From positions 124,001-188,000 of the forward strand of contig NZ_LZRN01000001.1 in NCBI RefSeq assembly GCF_001678675.1: a stretch of DNA of 64,000 bases, in the 5' to 3' direction. Both the position numbers and the translations under genes were made by a program. A model generated the notes under the pieces. It was not told the DNA's origin and ran no database searches. It was given only the letters and a program-made list of their open reading frames with translations. Source of the stretch: Gelidibacter algens (lineage in GTDB: Bacteria > Bacteroidota > Bacteroidia > Flavobacteriales > Flavobacteriaceae). Within the stretch, counting starts at the first letter, position 1; each line of letters starts with the position of its first letter. Below are positions 29,281-39,022 of this stretch, one piece after another.

Positions 29281-30660
29281 TTAAATCATCGTATCTAAAA
29301 TCATTTCAATATCCTTTTCTGTAGTATCAGGATTAATAAAACAAAAGCGTGAAACGGTTTCAAATGCATCTCCATTTTTCCATTTGGTGGGTGTAACCAA
29401 AGCAAAACCCTTGCGGTGGTTTTCATAGGTCCAATGAGTATAATCTTCTGGTTGCCACCCTTTTCTTCTGTACAACACACAAGATAAACTAGGCTCTCTT
29501 ACCAACTCTAAATCAGGATGTGCTTCAATCATTCTGCCCGCAATTTGCGCTAGTTCAATACCACGCTCTACGGCTTCCTTGTAACGATCTGTACCATGTG
29601 TGGCCAAAGAAAACCACAAAGGCAATCCGCGTACGCGACGTGTTAATTGGATTTGATAATCCGTCGGATTAAAACCATGTGCGCCTTCGTCCTTAAAAAT
29701 ATCTAAATAAGACCCTTGTTGGGAATGTGCATTTTTTGCCAATTCTGGTTCCTTGTAAAGTACAGCGCCACAATCATAGGGTGAAAACATCCATTTGTGT
29801 GGATCAATGGTAATGCTATCTGCTTTTTCAATCCCATTAAACAAATGTCGCACGGAATCAGCCACTAAAGCGCCTCCACCATAAGCGGCATCCACATGGA
29901 ACCATAAGTTTTCTTGTTCACAAACTGCAGCTACACCTTCCAAATCATCAATAATTCCAGCGTTTGTTGTTCCTCCTGTAGCAACTACCGCAAAAAGCCG
30001 TTTGCGCTGATGCTCGGTCAGATGTTGAATGGTGGTCATTAAATCTTCGCCGGTTAAGCGTTCTTCAGAATCGACCAAAAGAATATCCACATCCGCCACT
30101 TTGGCCATCGCTTTGATGGATGAATGTGCACCAATAGAGGTGATGATCAAGCCTTTTTCGCGTTCATACTCCGGGTTTTCGCGCCAGTGTTCTCTTGCCG
30201 TTACAATAGCAGAAAGATTTGCCGCCGTTCCACCACTGGTAAACACACCAAAGGCGCCATTTGGCATGCCAGTGAGAGACACCATCCATTTCATAGCTTC
30301 GTTTTCACAAAAGATGCCACCGGCGCCTTCCATCCAATAGGCACCGTGAATACTGGACGCCGACGTGACCAAGTCAAACATAATAGCCGCCTTGGTTGGA
30401 GACGCTGGTACAAAAGCTAGATTACGCGGATGATCTACTGGCACATTGGCTTTTGCCAAATGTTCTTTCCACAAATTAAACGCATATTCGCCACCAATTC
30501 CTTTTGCGGTAATGGTTTCGCCCACCAGAGCTTTGAGTTCTTCTTCTTTTTTGGGCTTGCCAATAAGATGCTCAGTTGCTGAAATACGCCCAATGGCATA
30601 TTTCATGACATCCAAAGTCATCTCAATTAAGTCCAAATCAATTTTATGCATACTCTTCAT
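29281..30660 (-). CDS. PLP-dependent group II decarboxylase
   Basis: 459 residues, fold type I. Lys289 in SITIDPHKWMFSP is the Schiff-base lysine; HVDAAYGGGALVADS carries the Asp that pairs with the pyridine nitrogen; TSGGTAANLSAI binds phosphate. This is the aromatic amino acid/glutamate/2,4-diaminobutyrate decarboxylase superfamily; the exact substrate cannot be read off. The short N-terminus and the C-terminal CVLYRRKGW suit the aromatic/diaminobutyrate branch more than glutamate decarboxylase. Probably cytosolic. No partner gene suggests a pathway. Confidence 0.85.
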   Translation of the reverse strand: MKSMHKIDLDLIEMTLDVMKYAIGRISATEHLIGKPKKEEELKALVGETITAKGIGGEYAFNLWKEHLAKANVPVDHPRNLAFVPASPTKAAIMFDLVTSASSIHGAYWMEGAGGIFCENEAMKWMVSLTGMPNGAFGVFTSGGTAANLSAIVTAREHWRENPEYEREKGLIITSIGAHSSIKAMAKVADVDILLVDSEERLTGEDLMTTIQHLTEHQRKRLFAVVATGGTTNAGIIDDLEGVAAVCEQENLWFHVDAAYGGGALVADSVRHLFNGIEKADSITIDPHKWMFSPYDCGAVLYKEPELAKNAHSQQGSYLDIFKDEGAHGFNPTDYQIQLTRRVRGLPLWFSLATHGTDRYKEAVERGIELAQIAGRMIEAHPDLELVREPSLSCVLYRRKGWQPEDYTHWTYENHRKGFALVTPTKWKNGDAFETVSRFCFINPDTTEKDIEMILDTMI

Positions 30661-30701
30661 AGGTCGCTATAGTTTGTAGAAATTAGAACTCTTTCTAAAA
30701 T

Positions 30702-32304
30702 TTAGAGTTCTAAGATTAAAAATTCGGAATGTAAGGGATCAAGGTTTTGAACTAATTTTTGAATGATCTCTTCGCCATATTCCAAATAGAATTCTGAAAT
30801 ATTCATGTTTCGTTCCTGAAGGCTTTGGCCCGGAAATAATTCATCCTGTAACAGTCTAACGCGATCTAAAATATCATCTAATTTTCGCTTTTGGGCTTTC
30901 AACAATCGGTGCTCAAGGTTTTCAAGACCTTTAATTTGCTTCACTTCCTGAGCAGCAACAGCGCCCTTAAAAGATTTATCAGTTTGTTCTGCCAATAGGT
31001 ATAGGTCATCAAATTGTTTTTGGAGCTGATCTTTTTGCGGACTGAAATCAATGTTGATGTCTGAGATGGACTTGGTAACCTTAGTCATTAAATCATCCTG
31101 ATTCAAAAAAAGGTCGCCGACTGAGACATTCATTTTAGCAAGTTTTTCCTTTTGCTTTTCTGTGATGAGCAATACAGAGTTTCGCAAAAGAAGCATAGGA
31201 AACGTCACATTGTGAGATTCAAAATTAGACTTCAATTGCAACCAATACGCCAATTCTCCACCGCCGCCAATATAGCAAAGGTTAGGCAGAATAATTTCTT
31301 GATAGAGCGGGCGTGAGATCACATTAGGACTAAAACGTTTTGGATGTTTTTTAACCTCAGCAAGCAACTCCTCCTTAGTCCAACGGATGTCAGTATCCAG
31401 AACACCGTATACGCCATCAGTTTCTAAAATACGTTCTCTTAAGTTGTGGTTGATGTAAAACAGATTAATTGCTCTGGGGTTGACCTGTATTTTATAGTTT
31501 GAGGGTAGGGCATTAATATCTTCATTGGTTTTTGACACCACTTTAAAGGATGTTTGCTGGATCAATTCTTCCTCAATGTAGGGCGTGTAAAGCTTTTTCA
31601 ATAGGGCATCATTGCCATCCAAAATAACCAACCCATAAATTGAAAATAGTTTATTGACCAAAAATACGGGTGGCTTCTGTTAAGGTCGTATGTTCCAAAT
31701 AGGCTTGATGGAACAGTTTTTTTAATGATTTTGCAGTTTCGCTAGAATCGAGTTGTGCAGCAAACACATCATACACCTGATCTAGACCTTCTAAATTGAA
31801 TTCACCAACAGCACCAGAAGCCGCTCTGTTCCATTGTACTTTTTTCCCTTTAAAATTAAAAAAATTGATTTCTTCAAAATCATGATCCTCTGTAGCCATC
31901 CAATAAACAGGTACAAAATTATAATGGGGATAGGTCTCTTTCAAGGTTCTACACAAATTAATTGTGGAAATAATCTTGTAGAAAAAATACAGCGGTCCTG
32001 TAAATAAATTCAGCTGGTGTCCCGTGGTGACGGTAAAGGTTGAATTGTGTTTTAAGAGATCAATATTAGTGAGCGTCATTGAAGAAATACTCAAACCTTC
32101 ATACTGAATCATCAACGCCCTCACCAAATCGGCTCTGTAGTCATTATTAAAAGAGCGTTGTTTTTCTTCAATCTGCTTTTCAAAATTTTCAAGTTTTGGA
32201 AAGCGGTTATAAAATGGTTTTAAGCCATCTTTTTCATCCAAATAATCGATGATCAATGAAGAAAAATAATTTGTGTCTTTAAATGGGATACAATCGGTTG
32301 GCAT
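30702..32304 (-). pseudogene. bshC: Bacillithiol biosynthesis cysteine-adding enzyme BshC, split by a +1 frameshift
   Basis: BshC adds cysteine to GlcN-malate in the last step of bacillithiol synthesis. The N-terminal part (DCIPFKDTNYFSSLIIDYL, VTTGHQLNLFTGPLYFFYK, PVYWMATEDHDFEEIN) stops at 31651. The second part (LFSIYGLVILDGNDALLKK, LPNLCYIGGGGELAYWLQLK) is in the next frame, including the C-terminal coiled coil. Removing one base from the TTTTTGG run near 31664 joins them as ATRIFVNKLF and gives 533 residues, the usual length. ATG 32302-32304 is used as start; a TTG two codons upstream is possible. Start of the gene faces the M14 peptidase across a divergent promoter. Confidence 0.88.
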
Positions 32305-32326
32305 ATTCAAATTTAAAAATGAATTG

Positions 32327-32334
32327 TAAAGATA
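32327..32334 (-). promoter_or_regulatory. bshC: -7 box of bshC
   Basis: TATCTTTA on the minus strand, 22 bp ahead of the bshC ATG, close to the TAnnTTTG consensus. Confidence 0.45.
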
Positions 32335-32387
32335 GCGCTCTTGACTTTTTTTGAGTCCTAAATTTGAGTTAATTCACTTTGGCTTGC

Positions 32388-32395
32388 TATCTTTA
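32388..32395 (+). promoter_or_regulatory. -7 box of the M14 peptidase gene
   Basis: TATCTTTA with TTTG at 32363-32366 as a -33 element (21-bp spacing), diverging from the bshC promoter. Confidence 0.5.
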
Positions 32396-32425
32396 CTGAA
32401 CTAAACTATTCCACACCCTTTCATT

Positions 32426-34915
32426 ATGCAAAAATTATCCGTATTCCTTTTTGTTCTTATGGGCAGCATTTTTGTCTCAAAAGCGCAAAGCCTTCAATCG
32501 CCATCAGATTTTCTTGGTTATCCCTTAGGTACAGAGTTTTCAAGACACCATCAGGTCATCGATTATTTCAAAATGGTGGCTTCCCAATTGCCCGATCAGG
32601 TTAAACTTGAAAACTATGGAGAAACCAATGAAAGGCGCCCACTATACACGGCTATTATTTCCTCTGAAGAGAATATAAAAAACTTAGAGAACATTAGACA
32701 AAACCATCTCATGAACGCAGGAATAGGTGAAGGAACTGCAACCTCAAATGACATTGCTGTGGTATGGTTGAGTTATAACGTTCATGGCAACGAGGCTTCC
32801 AGTACTGAAGCGTCCATGAAAACCATCTACACCTTGTTGACAGAAAAACAAGAGTGGCTAAAGAACACTGTAGTTATCATTGATCCGAGTCTCAACCCAG
32901 ATGGCCGCGACAGATACGTGAATTGGTATAATGAGACTAAAAGCACACCTTACGATATTGACCAGCAAGCCAGTGAACAAAATGAACCATGGCCAAGAGG
33001 AAGGGCCAACCATTATTTATTTGACCTCAATAGAGACTGGGTTTGGGCCACACAAAAAGAAACGCAAGCACGCTTAAAACTCTATAACAAGTGGATGCCA
33101 CAAATTCATGTTGATTTTCACGAACAAGGCATAAATGAACCGTATTATTTTGCCCCTGCAGCGGAACCATTTCATGAAATTATCACCGATTGGCAGCGTG
33201 ATTTTCAAACGCAAATTGGAGAAAACCATGCCAAATACTTTGATGCCAATGGTTGGTTGTATTTTACACGTGAGCGTTTTGATTTGCTCTACCCTAGTTA
33301 TGGTGACACCTACCCTACTTATTTAGGAGCTATTGGGATGACTTACGAACAAGGTGGTCAATCAGGACTTGGAATTCTCAATGATGAAGGTGAAGTTTTA
33401 ACTTTGGTAGACCGTGTGGAACACCATTACATTACTGGATTATCAACAGTTGAGATGGCCTCTAAAAATGCTGAAAAATTAAACACCGAATTCAAGAAGT
33501 ACTTTGCCAATAAAAATTTCAAATATAAGAGTTATGTGTTGCGTGGCTCTACTGATAAAATTGAGGGCTTAAAATCGTTGTTAGACAAACATGAGATCCG
33601 TTATGATGATGCTGCTTCTGGAAAAATTTCAGGTTTCAATTACAGTGATAGCAAAAACGGAAATCTCAATGCCACTTCTGAAGATTTGGTAGTGAGCACC
33701 AATCAGCCAAAAGGACAAATGGTTCAAGTGTTGTTTGAACCTAACACCGTACTAGCAGATTCCATCACCTATGATATTACCGCTTGGAGTTTGCCCTATG
33801 CTTACGGTTTGGATGCTGTTGCCAGTAACGACATGGCAAAAACAACCAATGTAGAGGACACTTTTCAATTGAATTCTAAAAACACCAATGCTACGGGATA
33901 TATTCTGAAATGGGACCATATGAAAGATGCTGAGTTTTTAGCAGAATTATTAAAAAAAAATGTCAAAGTCCGATTTACTGAGAAACCCTTCACCACCAAA
34001 AATCCTGAGCAAGACTTTGATAGAGGAGCCTTGATTATTGTAAGGGGCGACAATAAAAAAATTGCAAATTTTGATGCTGTCGTGATTGCTGCTGCGGATA
34101 AATTTAGAAGAAAAGCAGTGGCCGTTTCTAGCGGATTTTCAAAATCGGGACCAGATTTTGGTTCGCCTGATGTTAAGTTGGTCAACAAACAACATATAGC
34201 GTTGCTGTCAGGAAATTATACTTCTTCTTTGGGATATGGCGAAATATGGCATTTCTTTGAGCAGCAACTGCATTATCCAGTAACCTCTTTAAATACCGAT
34301 GATTTTGCAAAAATTAATCTTGATAAGTATAGCGTATTGGTAATTCCTAATGGCTATTATGGCGTATTTTTTAATGACGCCAATTTAGAAAAACTTAAAA
34401 CTTGGGTCAAAAAGGGCGGTAAGGTAATAGCTATTGATGGCGCTCTTGACATTTTTGCGGATCAGAAAGATTTTGGTCTGAAAAGAAACATATCCAAAGA
34501 CACCACCACAGTAAAACCAAACCTTACTCCTTATGCCGAACGCGAACGTGAAGACACGAATGACTTGATTACAGGAGCAATTTTTAAAACCGAAGTAGAC
34601 AACACACATCCTATGGCATTTGGTTATGGCGACAATTATTTTACCTTGAAATCAGGATCTACGGCGTACGGGCTTCTTGAAGATGGTTACAATGTGGCAT
34701 ATTTGGGGAAAAAACCTAAAAACGTATCCGGATTTGCGGGAAAAAACACTTTGAAAAATCTTGAAGACTCACTTATTTTTGGTGAAGAGCGTTTGGGCAA
34801 TGGCAGCATCGTTTATATGGCTGATAACACACTATTCAGAAATTTTTGGGAAAATGGCAAACTGTTTTTCGTCAATGCCGTTTTCTTGGTGAACACCAAT
34901 GCCTTTGAATTATAG
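32426..34915 (+). CDS. M14 family zinc carboxypeptidase, exported
   Basis: 829 residues with a Sec signal peptide (FVLMGSIFVSKAQ). The metallocarboxypeptidase domain covers about residues 40-330. Zinc ligands are H120 and E123 (NVHGNEASS), with H232 (HVDFHEQG) as the third. E308 in MTYEQGG is the candidate catalytic Glu. The rest is a long C-terminal region (about 500 residues) with a DJ-1/GATase-like sandwich (VLVIPNGYYGVFFND, VKKGGKVIAIDGA), a layout seen in large periplasmic M14 proteins of Bacteroidota. Likely degrades or trims peptides taken up from outside. Confidence 0.88.
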   Translation: MQKLSVFLFVLMGSIFVSKAQSLQSPSDFLGYPLGTEFSRHHQVIDYFKMVASQLPDQVKLENYGETNERRPLYTAIISSEENIKNLENIRQNHLMNAGIGEGTATSNDIAVVWLSYNVHGNEASSTEASMKTIYTLLTEKQEWLKNTVVIIDPSLNPDGRDRYVNWYNETKSTPYDIDQQASEQNEPWPRGRANHYLFDLNRDWVWATQKETQARLKLYNKWMPQIHVDFHEQGINEPYYFAPAAEPFHEIITDWQRDFQTQIGENHAKYFDANGWLYFTRERFDLLYPSYGDTYPTYLGAIGMTYEQGGQSGLGILNDEGEVLTLVDRVEHHYITGLSTVEMASKNAEKLNTEFKKYFANKNFKYKSYVLRGSTDKIEGLKSLLDKHEIRYDDAASGKISGFNYSDSKNGNLNATSEDLVVSTNQPKGQMVQVLFEPNTVLADSITYDITAWSLPYAYGLDAVASNDMAKTTNVEDTFQLNSKNTNATGYILKWDHMKDAEFLAELLKKNVKVRFTEKPFTTKNPEQDFDRGALIIVRGDNKKIANFDAVVIAAADKFRRKAVAVSSGFSKSGPDFGSPDVKLVNKQHIALLSGNYTSSLGYGEIWHFFEQQLHYPVTSLNTDDFAKINLDKYSVLVIPNGYYGVFFNDANLEKLKTWVKKGGKVIAIDGALDIFADQKDFGLKRNISKDTTTVKPNLTPYAEREREDTNDLITGAIFKTEVDNTHPMAFGYGDNYFTLKSGSTAYGLLEDGYNVAYLGKKPKNVSGFAGKNTLKNLEDSLIFGEERLGNGSIVYMADNTLFRNFWENGKLFFVNAVFLVNTNAFEL

Positions 34916-34992
34916 ATTGCTTAATATTAATAGTTAAAACAATTTACAGCGTCTATATTTTTAGTAATTTATACAATAAAAAATAGCACCTG

Positions 34993-36306
34993 ATGAAAAT
35001 TAAAAACAATTTTGCGCAAGCACCAATCCAACTACGCATGATGTGCGTTGCATTTTTATTACTTTCTGGAACTCAATTGTTTTCAAACACAATGTTCCAG
35101 AAACAAACAGTCGTACAGGCTTTTAAAGAATATCGAGGCACGGTCATTGATAGCAAATCAAAAAGTGCACTGGCTTTTGCAACCTTAAATGTCAATGACA
35201 CCAATATCAGTACCGTTACCAATTCTGATGGTGAGTTTTTACTTAAGGTACCCAGTGATCTCATCAATAATGAAATGACCATCTCTTTTTTAGGATACCA
35301 GACGAAGATCATTCCGCTTTCAAATCTCAATGGAGAAGATATTCAAATTCTGTTGGAAGAATCCGTCATGCAACTTTCAGAAGTGAAAATAAACGCTCAT
35401 AAGGATGCCCGAAGCTTAGTGAAATTGGCACTTGCAAAAAAAAGCGAAAATTACCTCGATAAAGAAACTGTTATGACTGCGTTTTATAGAGAAACTATAA
35501 AGAAAAGACGCAGAAACGCTTCCCTATCTGAAGCCATCGTAGAAATTTACAGACACCCCTACAGTTCTTCTAAAACAGACAAAGTAAAACTTATTAAAGC
35601 ACGAAAAAGCACAGATTACAATAGGCTGGATACCTTGGCCATCAAACTTCAGGGTGGTCCTTTCAGTGCGCTTTATGCTGATGTCATCAAATACCCGCAG
35701 TATATTTTTAATGACGTCAATCTTTTCAATTATGATTTTTCTTTCGATAAAGCGACAGAAATTAACAACCGCGCTGTGTATGTCGTCAAATTTAAACAGC
35801 GACCAGACATTGTTGAACCTATGCATTATGGCAAGCTTTATATTGATGTTGAAAACTATTCGCTTATCAGCGCCATCTACAATTTGAATGTTGAAAATGG
35901 AGAAATGGCTGCGGAATTGTTTGTCAAGAAAAAGCCCATCGGCGTCACGGTTTACCCAACAGAAGCAGCATACCGGGTGGACTACAGACTTAAAGATGAC
36001 CAATGGTATTATGGCTATAGCAATATCCAATTGACCTTTAAAGTGAATTGGAGGGGACGTTTATTTAATAGTGTGTATACCTTAAGCAGCGAGATGGCTA
36101 TAACCGATTGGCAGAAGAGTTTGGATGATGGCTTTACACGGAAAGAAACGTTGCGACCTTCAGTAATTTTAAGTGATGAAGCCTCCGGATTCTCTGATCC
36201 GAGATTTTGGGGAGAATATAATATTATTGAACCTGAAAAATCAATTGAATCTGCTATTGAAAAGATCAACAAGCAATTGGAGAAACGAAAAGTGGATAAC
36301 CAATGA
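34993..36306 (+). CDS. Carboxypeptidase-regulatory-like domain protein, exported
   Basis: 437 residues. A signal-like N-terminus (MMCVAFLLLSGTQLFSN) precedes a CarboxypepD_reg-like/TonB-linked beta-sandwich (EYRGTVIDSKSKSALAFAT, GEFLLKVPSDL, ISFLGYQT), as found at the N-terminus of SusC-type receptors. The rest (VKLALAKKSENYLDKETVM to the end) is a beta-rich domain without recognised catalytic residues. It has no TonB barrel. Such proteins are common and uncharacterised in Bacteroidota. It follows the M14 peptidase on the same strand with a 77-bp gap. Confidence 0.75.
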   Translation: MKIKNNFAQAPIQLRMMCVAFLLLSGTQLFSNTMFQKQTVVQAFKEYRGTVIDSKSKSALAFATLNVNDTNISTVTNSDGEFLLKVPSDLINNEMTISFLGYQTKIIPLSNLNGEDIQILLEESVMQLSEVKINAHKDARSLVKLALAKKSENYLDKETVMTAFYRETIKKRRRNASLSEAIVEIYRHPYSSSKTDKVKLIKARKSTDYNRLDTLAIKLQGGPFSALYADVIKYPQYIFNDVNLFNYDFSFDKATEINNRAVYVVKFKQRPDIVEPMHYGKLYIDVENYSLISAIYNLNVENGEMAAELFVKKKPIGVTVYPTEAAYRVDYRLKDDQWYYGYSNIQLTFKVNWRGRLFNSVYTLSSEMAITDWQKSLDDGFTRKETLRPSVILSDEASGFSDPRFWGEYNIIEPEKSIESAIEKINKQLEKRKVDNQ

Positions 36307-36312
36307 TATAAG

Positions 36313-36355
36313 TAATCTTCTAAACTGATTGGTTTTCAACCGGTTTAGAAGATTA
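36313..36355. terminator. 15-bp hairpin between convergent genes
   Basis: TAATCTTCTAAACTG pairs with CGGTTTAGAAGATTA (one G-U) around a 13-nt loop that can itself fold (GGTT/AACC). It lies 6 bp past the stop of the plus-strand gene, between convergent genes. No long T-tail, so termination efficiency is uncertain. Confidence 0.6.
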
Positions 36356-36486
36356 AGTGGTTATAACGTGAATCGTTTTGAACTACCAAAAAAATAAAGG
36401 TTGTTAGAAAAACGATGCCTTATTTGGAAAGCCCTCTTATTTCCAATAAATAGTAATGAATAGTAACGGCAGGATAATAAGGATTT

Positions 36487-37794
36487 CTAGAAAGAAACCA
36501 CGTCTCCATACAAATCAAAATCCTCAGCTTCGGTGATCTTTACAGTTGTAAATTCACCTGTCTTTAAATAGTATTTGGAAGCGTCAATACGTACTTCATT
36601 ATCTACATCTGGCGAGTCAAATTCTGTACGGCCCACAAAGTAATTGCCTTCTTTTCTATCGATCACCACTTTAAGAATCTGTCCTATTTTGGTTTGGTTC
36701 AACTCCCAGGAAATTTGGGACTGGATTTCCATAATCTCGTTTGCTCGCTGCATTTTTACATCAGCAGGAACGTCATCTTCTAGATTAAATGCGTGGGTAT
36801 TCTCTTCATGAGAATAGGTAAAACAGCCCAAACGCTCAAAGCGCATGTCTGTAACCCATTGTTTTAATTCTTGAAAGTTTTCCTCTGTTTCTCCTGGATA
36901 CCCAACAATTAAAGTAGTCCTAATCGTCATCTCTGGAACCGTTTTTCTGAACTCCTTTAAAAGCTTGGTTGTTTTTTCTTTGGTAGTACCACGACGCATA
37001 CTTTTAAGAATGTTATCAGAAATATGTTGTAACGGGATGTCTAGATAATTACAGACTTTTGCCTCCCTATTCATCACCTCCAAAACATCCATCGGGAAAC
37101 CTGTTGGAAAGGCATAATGTAATCGGATCCATTCAATACCGTCAACTTTTACCAAGGCTTCCAATAATTCGGCCAAATTGCGTTTTTTGTAGATATCAAG
37201 TCCGTAATAAGTTAAATCTTGGGCAATTAAGATCAGCTCCTTAACGCCATTAGCGGCCAATTTTTCTGCCTCTATAACCAGGTTTTCAATAGGCGTGCTT
37301 TTGTGTTTACCGCGCATTAAGGGGATGGCACAAAAACTGCACGGTCTGTCACAACCTTCAGCAATTTTTAAATAGGCATAATTTTTTGGTGTGGTTGTTA
37401 AACGTTCACCAATAAGTTCATGTTTATAATCGGCACCAAGCGCTTTCAACAAACCTGGTAATTCTGTCGTTCCAAAATACTGATCTACATTTGGGATTTC
37501 CTTTTGTAAGTCTGGTTTGTAACGTTCACTTAAACATCCGGTCACGAAAACTTTATCAACTTCGCCATCTTCCTTTTTCTGCATAAAATCAAGAATGGTA
37601 TTGATGCTCTCCTCCTTCGCATTATTGATAAATCCGCAGGTATTGATTACCACAATGTTGCCTTCCTCTTCATGCACCACATCCTTACCGCTCGCTTTGA
37701 GTTGCCCCATAAGGACCTCACTGTCGTAGACGTTTTTGCTACAACCAAGGGTTACCACGTTAATGCGGTTCTTTTTAAGTGACTTCGTTCTCAT
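36487..37794 (-). CDS. rimO: Ribosomal protein S12 methylthiotransferase RimO
   Basis: A radical SAM enzyme of 435 residues that methylthiolates Asp of ribosomal protein S12. The N-terminal UPF0004 domain has three Cys (TLGCSKNVYDSE, NTCGFINNAKEES, VTGCLSERYK) for the second Fe-S cluster. The radical SAM triad is in EGCDRPCSFCAIPLMRG. The C-terminal TRAM domain ends with FDLYGDVVSF. RimO, not MiaB: the GKHKSTPIE stretch after the SAM Cys and absence of the MiaB start fit RimO. Divergent from the serine hydrolase gene. Confidence 0.93.
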   Translation of the reverse strand: MRTKSLKKNRINVVTLGCSKNVYDSEVLMGQLKASGKDVVHEEEGNIVVINTCGFINNAKEESINTILDFMQKKEDGEVDKVFVTGCLSERYKPDLQKEIPNVDQYFGTTELPGLLKALGADYKHELIGERLTTTPKNYAYLKIAEGCDRPCSFCAIPLMRGKHKSTPIENLVIEAEKLAANGVKELILIAQDLTYYGLDIYKKRNLAELLEALVKVDGIEWIRLHYAFPTGFPMDVLEVMNREAKVCNYLDIPLQHISDNILKSMRRGTTKEKTTKLLKEFRKTVPEMTIRTTLIVGYPGETEENFQELKQWVTDMRFERLGCFTYSHEENTHAFNLEDDVPADVKMQRANEIMEIQSQISWELNQTKIGQILKVVIDRKEGNYFVGRTEFDSPDVDNEVRIDASKYYLKTGEFTTVKITEAEDFDLYGDVVSF

Positions 37795-37814
37795 ATCCTA
37801 AAAAATTAAGTGTG

Positions 37815-37822
37815 CAAAGATA
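37815..37822 (-). promoter_or_regulatory. rimO: -7 box of rimO
   Basis: TATCTTTG on the minus strand, 20 bp before the rimO start; exact match to TAnnTTTG. Confidence 0.5.
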
Positions 37823-37945
37823 CATAATGATTTATGATATATGCATATTGATACATGCAATGTAAAAGGCAGGATCTGTTACTTTACACATTCTGTATTT
37901 AAACTTTTTCTGAATATCTTGGTCTTATAAACAAACGTCTCACTT

Positions 37946-39022
37946 ATGAAAACTTTTTGGCTTTGTATTGCCATTTTGTGTTTTGGATTATCAAGTTGCT
38001 CCTCTGAGACTGCTGAAATTGAACAACCGCAAGATGAAGCGATTTATTTTCCTCCATTAACTTCAGAAACATGGGAAATGGTTTCCATTTCGGAATTGGG
38101 TTGGAACGCAAGCCAGCTTCAACCGCTTTTAGAGTATTTGGCGTTGAAGCATTCAAAAGGTTTCCTAATGCTCTATAATGGGAAAATTGTAGAAGGCACG
38201 GAAAGTTACATGAATGGACATAGTGCCAATACACTTTGGTATTGGGCGAGTGCAGGAAAAACATTGACGTCAACCATGGCCGGAATTGCGCAAGATAAAG
38301 GTTTGATCAAAATCAACACTAAGGTCTCTGATTATTTGGGAACTGGCTGGACGAGCGCGCCTTTAGAAAAGGAAAATTTGATAACTTGTAAGAACCTATT
38401 AACAATGACTTCAGGTTTGGACGATGGTTTAGGTGATGGCGTTTTGGCTGAAAACCTCCACTATACTGCCGATGCTGGAACACGTTGGGCCTACCATAAT
38501 GTGTATGTCAAAATGCAGGATGTTATCTCAAAAGCGAGCAACCAAACTTGGAACGCTTATTTTAACTCACAATTGAGAGACCCAATTGGTATGGATGGTA
38601 ATTGGTTTACTTTTGAAAACTCTAACGTTTATGCCAGCACCACAAGAAGTATGGCACGTTTTGGTTTAATGATCTATGCCAAAGGCAAGTGGGGAAATAC
38701 TCAGATTGTGTCAGAAAACTTTTTAACTCAAGCTACAACTACCTCCCAAAACATCAATGAAGCTTATGGCTATTTATGGTGGCTCAACGGAAAACCAACC
38801 TACCACTTACCACAAACACAACTGGAGTTTCCAGGAAGTTTGATCCCTACTGCGCCATCAGATATGTATGCGGCCTTGGGTAAAAATGATCAGAAGTTAT
38901 ATGTTGTGCCCAGCAAAAAATTAGTGATTATCAGAATGGGAGAAGCAGCTGATGCCCAAAATTTTGGCCTATCAGATTTTGATAAGGTACTATGGTCTAA
39001 AATTAATGCTTTGATCAATTAA
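37946..39022 (+). CDS. Class C beta-lactamase-like serine hydrolase, lipoprotein
   Basis: 358 residues. The signal peptide ends in a lipobox (FGLSSC, Cys18). The serine hydrolase core has SxxK as SAGK (YWASAGKTLTSTM) and YxN as YHN (WAYHNVYVKMQD). A typical KTG triad is replaced by the C-terminal VPSKKLVIIRMG region. The family includes esterases, D-aminopeptidases and penicillin-binding relatives; this lipid-anchored protein is a general hydrolase rather than a proven beta-lactamase. Its stop overlaps that of the convergent amidase gene by four bases. Confidence 0.85.
   Translation: MKTFWLCIAILCFGLSSCSSETAEIEQPQDEAIYFPPLTSETWEMVSISELGWNASQLQPLLEYLALKHSKGFLMLYNGKIVEGTESYMNGHSANTLWYWASAGKTLTSTMAGIAQDKGLIKINTKVSDYLGTGWTSAPLEKENLITCKNLLTMTSGLDDGLGDGVLAENLHYTADAGTRWAYHNVYVKMQDVISKASNQTWNAYFNSQLRDPIGMDGNWFTFENSNVYASTTRSMARFGLMIYAKGKWGNTQIVSENFLTQATTTSQNINEAYGYLWWLNGKPTYHLPQTQLEFPGSLIPTAPSDMYAALGKNDQKLYVVPSKKLVIIRMGEAADAQNFGLSDFDKVLWSKINALIN

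Noticed and set aside
37944-38273. Open frames antisense to the serine hydrolase and other genes
   Set aside because: Shadow frames without ribosome sites or conserved motifs.
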